Positions 7,440-8,377 of a stretch of 8,377 nucleotides of DNA are shown one piece after another (position 1 is the stretch's first letter; each line of letters begins with the position of its first letter). Source of the DNA: Rubrivivax sp. Lineage in GTDB: Bacteria; Pseudomonadota; Gammaproteobacteria; Burkholderiales; Burkholderiaceae_C. The stretch covers positions 1 through 8,377 of the forward strand of contig JADZCL010000064.1 in the NCBI GenBank assembly GCA_020851615.1, given 5' to 3'. A model generated the notes under the pieces. It was not told the origin of the DNA. It saw nothing but the letters and a program-made list of their open reading frames with translations, and made no database searches. Both the position numbers and the translations under genes were made by a program.

Positions 7440-8189
7440 ATGAGTTTCGACAGGCGAAACGAACGAGGTGAGCTCGCCGCGGGTGAGGCGGGGGTGCGTA
7501 GCGTCGAGGCTGCCATGCGCGTGCTTGAGCTTCTGGCCTGCAGCGCTGGCCCGCTGCGGGTGAGAGACATCGCGGAGCGGCTGGACCTTGGCAAGCCGCG
7601 TGTGTGCCGCCATTTGGCCACTCTGGAAGCGATGGAACTGGTGCGTCGGGTCGGGCGCCAGGGCTATGGGGCGGGCGAGCGGCTCGTTCGCATCGCGCAC
7701 CATGTGCTGCGCGAGCGCAGCCTGGTCGAGACGGCGCGCTCGCCATTGCAGGCACTGCGCGACGAGTTGCAGCAGACGGTCACGCTGTCGGCACCGACGG
7801 ATGGCGGCGCGGTGGTGCTGGATTGTCTCGAGAGCACAGAGCCCGCTGCCATCACCGTTCGAGCCGGCACTCTGCTGCGCTACCCCCACTCACCGGCGGC
7901 ACGCCTGGCAGCGGCACTGGGCGATGCTCGAGCCGAGCACCCATACGACCCGAAGCCGGCGGCGCAGGCCAGACAACGCTGGCGTGCACAGGGATGCGAC
8001 TACGAGGTGGACACCCAGCACACGGGTCTTGGCGGCCTGGCGGCCCCTGTGTTCGCCGGGCCGCTGCTGGTTGGCCTGGTTTCGGTGGTGATGTCCTCGC
8101 GGCTACTGACGCCCCAGCCGCCAAGCCGCATGATGCAGGCACTGCGGCGTAGCGTGCGGGCGATCGAACAGGGGCTCGCGATGCCCTGA
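7440..8189 (+). CDS. IclR-family transcriptional regulator
   Basis: This 249-residue protein has the standard IclR plan. An N-terminal winged helix-turn-helix covers about residues 19-75 (VRSVEAAMRVLELL, then DIAERLDLGKPRVCRHLATLE). The C-terminal ligand-binding domain follows (about 85-245), with the family's late LGGLAAPVF segment visible. The ATG at 7440 is preceded by AGAGGATC, so the Shine-Dalgarno is very close (about 3-5 bases); the N-terminal tail of about 18 residues before the first helix is normal for the family. It is transcribed away from the hydroxylase-dioxygenase-amidohydrolase operon, the usual arrangement for a pathway-specific regulator. It probably senses an aromatic substrate or intermediate (compare PcaR, PobR, MhpR). 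Activator or repressor mode cannot be read from sequence. Confidence 0.95.
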   Translation: MSFDRRNERGELAAGEAGVRSVEAAMRVLELLACSAGPLRVRDIAERLDLGKPRVCRHLATLEAMELVRRVGRQGYGAGERLVRIAHHVLRERSLVETARSPLQALRDELQQTVTLSAPTDGGAVVLDCLESTEPAAITVRAGTLLRYPHSPAARLAAALGDARAEHPYDPKPAAQARQRWRAQGCDYEVDTQHTGLGGLAAPVFAGPLLVGLVSVVMSSRLLTPQPPSRMMQALRRSVRAIEQGLAMP

Positions 8190-8280
8190 TTGCTGGCGCG
8201 CCTGATCCGCTGCGCCTTGCTCCGGGCAGGACGTTGCGGTCTTCAGCGCACCTGATCAGCAAGCTGCTTCAGCCGTCCCT
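8190..8280. other. Non-coding stretch after iclR
   Basis: No gene or clear intrinsic terminator was found between the iclR stop and the putative insertion-sequence end. A near-repeat of the form GC[G/A]CCTGATC occurs at 8198-8207 and 8248-8257, too short to interpret. Confidence 0.4.
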
Positions 8281-8377
8281 GGTGTAGCTCGGAATATGAG
8301 CTACCCGCCTGCGACGATAGGCCGATCTGAACAGGCGGAGCTTGGCCATGGCGCAGAACAGGGTGCAGTACCAGCGA
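8281..8377 (+). mobile_element. Left end of a probable IS1595-family insertion sequence (cut by window edge)
   Basis: The segment contains a perfect 7-bp inverted repeat (GTAGCTC at 8284-8290, GAGCTAC at 8298-8304, loop of seven bases) followed about 45 bp later by a transposase start codon. The short leader and the transposase N-terminus fit the left end of an IS1595-like element. The exact terminus and the 8-bp target duplication typical of this family cannot be confirmed without the right end; 8281 is an estimate. Confidence 0.5.
8348..8377 (+). CDS. Transposase N-terminus, IS1595-family-like (partial)
   Basis: The ATG at 8348 has GGAG seven bases upstream (8337-8340) and opens a frame reading MAQNRVQYQR up to the window end. 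IS1595-type transposases often begin with an M-x-x-[NH]-RVQ[FY]Q motif, followed by a GLS and a zinc-ribbon region that would lie beyond this window. Only ten residues are visible, so the family call rests on that short motif and on the upstream inverted repeat. Completeness of the gene is unknown. Confidence 0.6.
   Translation, partial: MAQNRVQYQR

Noticed and set aside
6403..7443. 346-codon plus-strand frame opposite the hydroxylase
   Set aside because: It mirrors the codons of a clear HpaB-family gene and shows no domain of its own.
7424..7471. 15-codon frame (MKLEDHEFRQAKRTR) overlapping the iclR start, as a possible leader peptide
   Set aside because: It has no regulatory codon run or attenuator structure, and its ATG lacks a convincing ribosome site.

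Overview
The window is GC-rich chromosomal DNA with strongly G/C-ending codons. The protein types (short GltB-like FMN protein, GlcF, GlpK, HpaB/LigB-type aromatic catabolism, IclR regulator) suggest a betaproteobacterium of the Burkholderiales, probably Comamonadaceae-like. This placement rests on protein character only.

Layout. Positions 1-681 (+) hold the C-terminal part of an FMN-binding glutamate-synthase-like protein whose start lies outside the window. It converges, with only 6 bp between stop codons, on glpK (glycerol kinase, minus strand, 2181 to 688). Upstream of glpK on the same strand is glcF (glycolate oxidase iron-sulfur subunit, 3514 to 2267), standing alone without glcD or glcE beside it. 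A 266-bp gap with several inverted repeats and no convincing gene (3515-3780) separates this housekeeping block from a catabolic block.

The catabolic block is a compact minus-strand operon of three genes with gaps of 13 and 17 bp: an HpaB-type flavin-dependent aromatic hydroxylase (7296 to 5821), a LigB-type class III extradiol dioxygenase (5807 to 4788) and an ACMSD-type amidohydrolase/decarboxylase that starts at TTG (4770 to 3781). A divergent IclR-family regulator (7440-8189, +) shares a 143-bp promoter region. That region holds a good sigma-70-like promoter for the operon, with a perfect 10-bp palindrome over its -35 box. Together the genes read as hydroxylate, cleave the ring, then decarboxylate (or hydrate/hydrolyse) an aromatic acid, under control of a pathway-specific IclR protein. 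The substrate is not identifiable from sequence. The flavin reductase that HpaB-type enzymes need is not in the window.

After iclR, positions 8190-8280 are non-coding. The window then runs into what looks like the left end of an IS1595-family insertion sequence: an inverted repeat at 8284-8304 and the first ten codons of a transposase at 8348-8377. The isolated glcF without a Shine-Dalgarno sequence, the adjacent catabolic operon and the IS at the far edge fit acquisition of the catabolic block by insertion or rearrangement next to a former glcDEF operon. This is inference.
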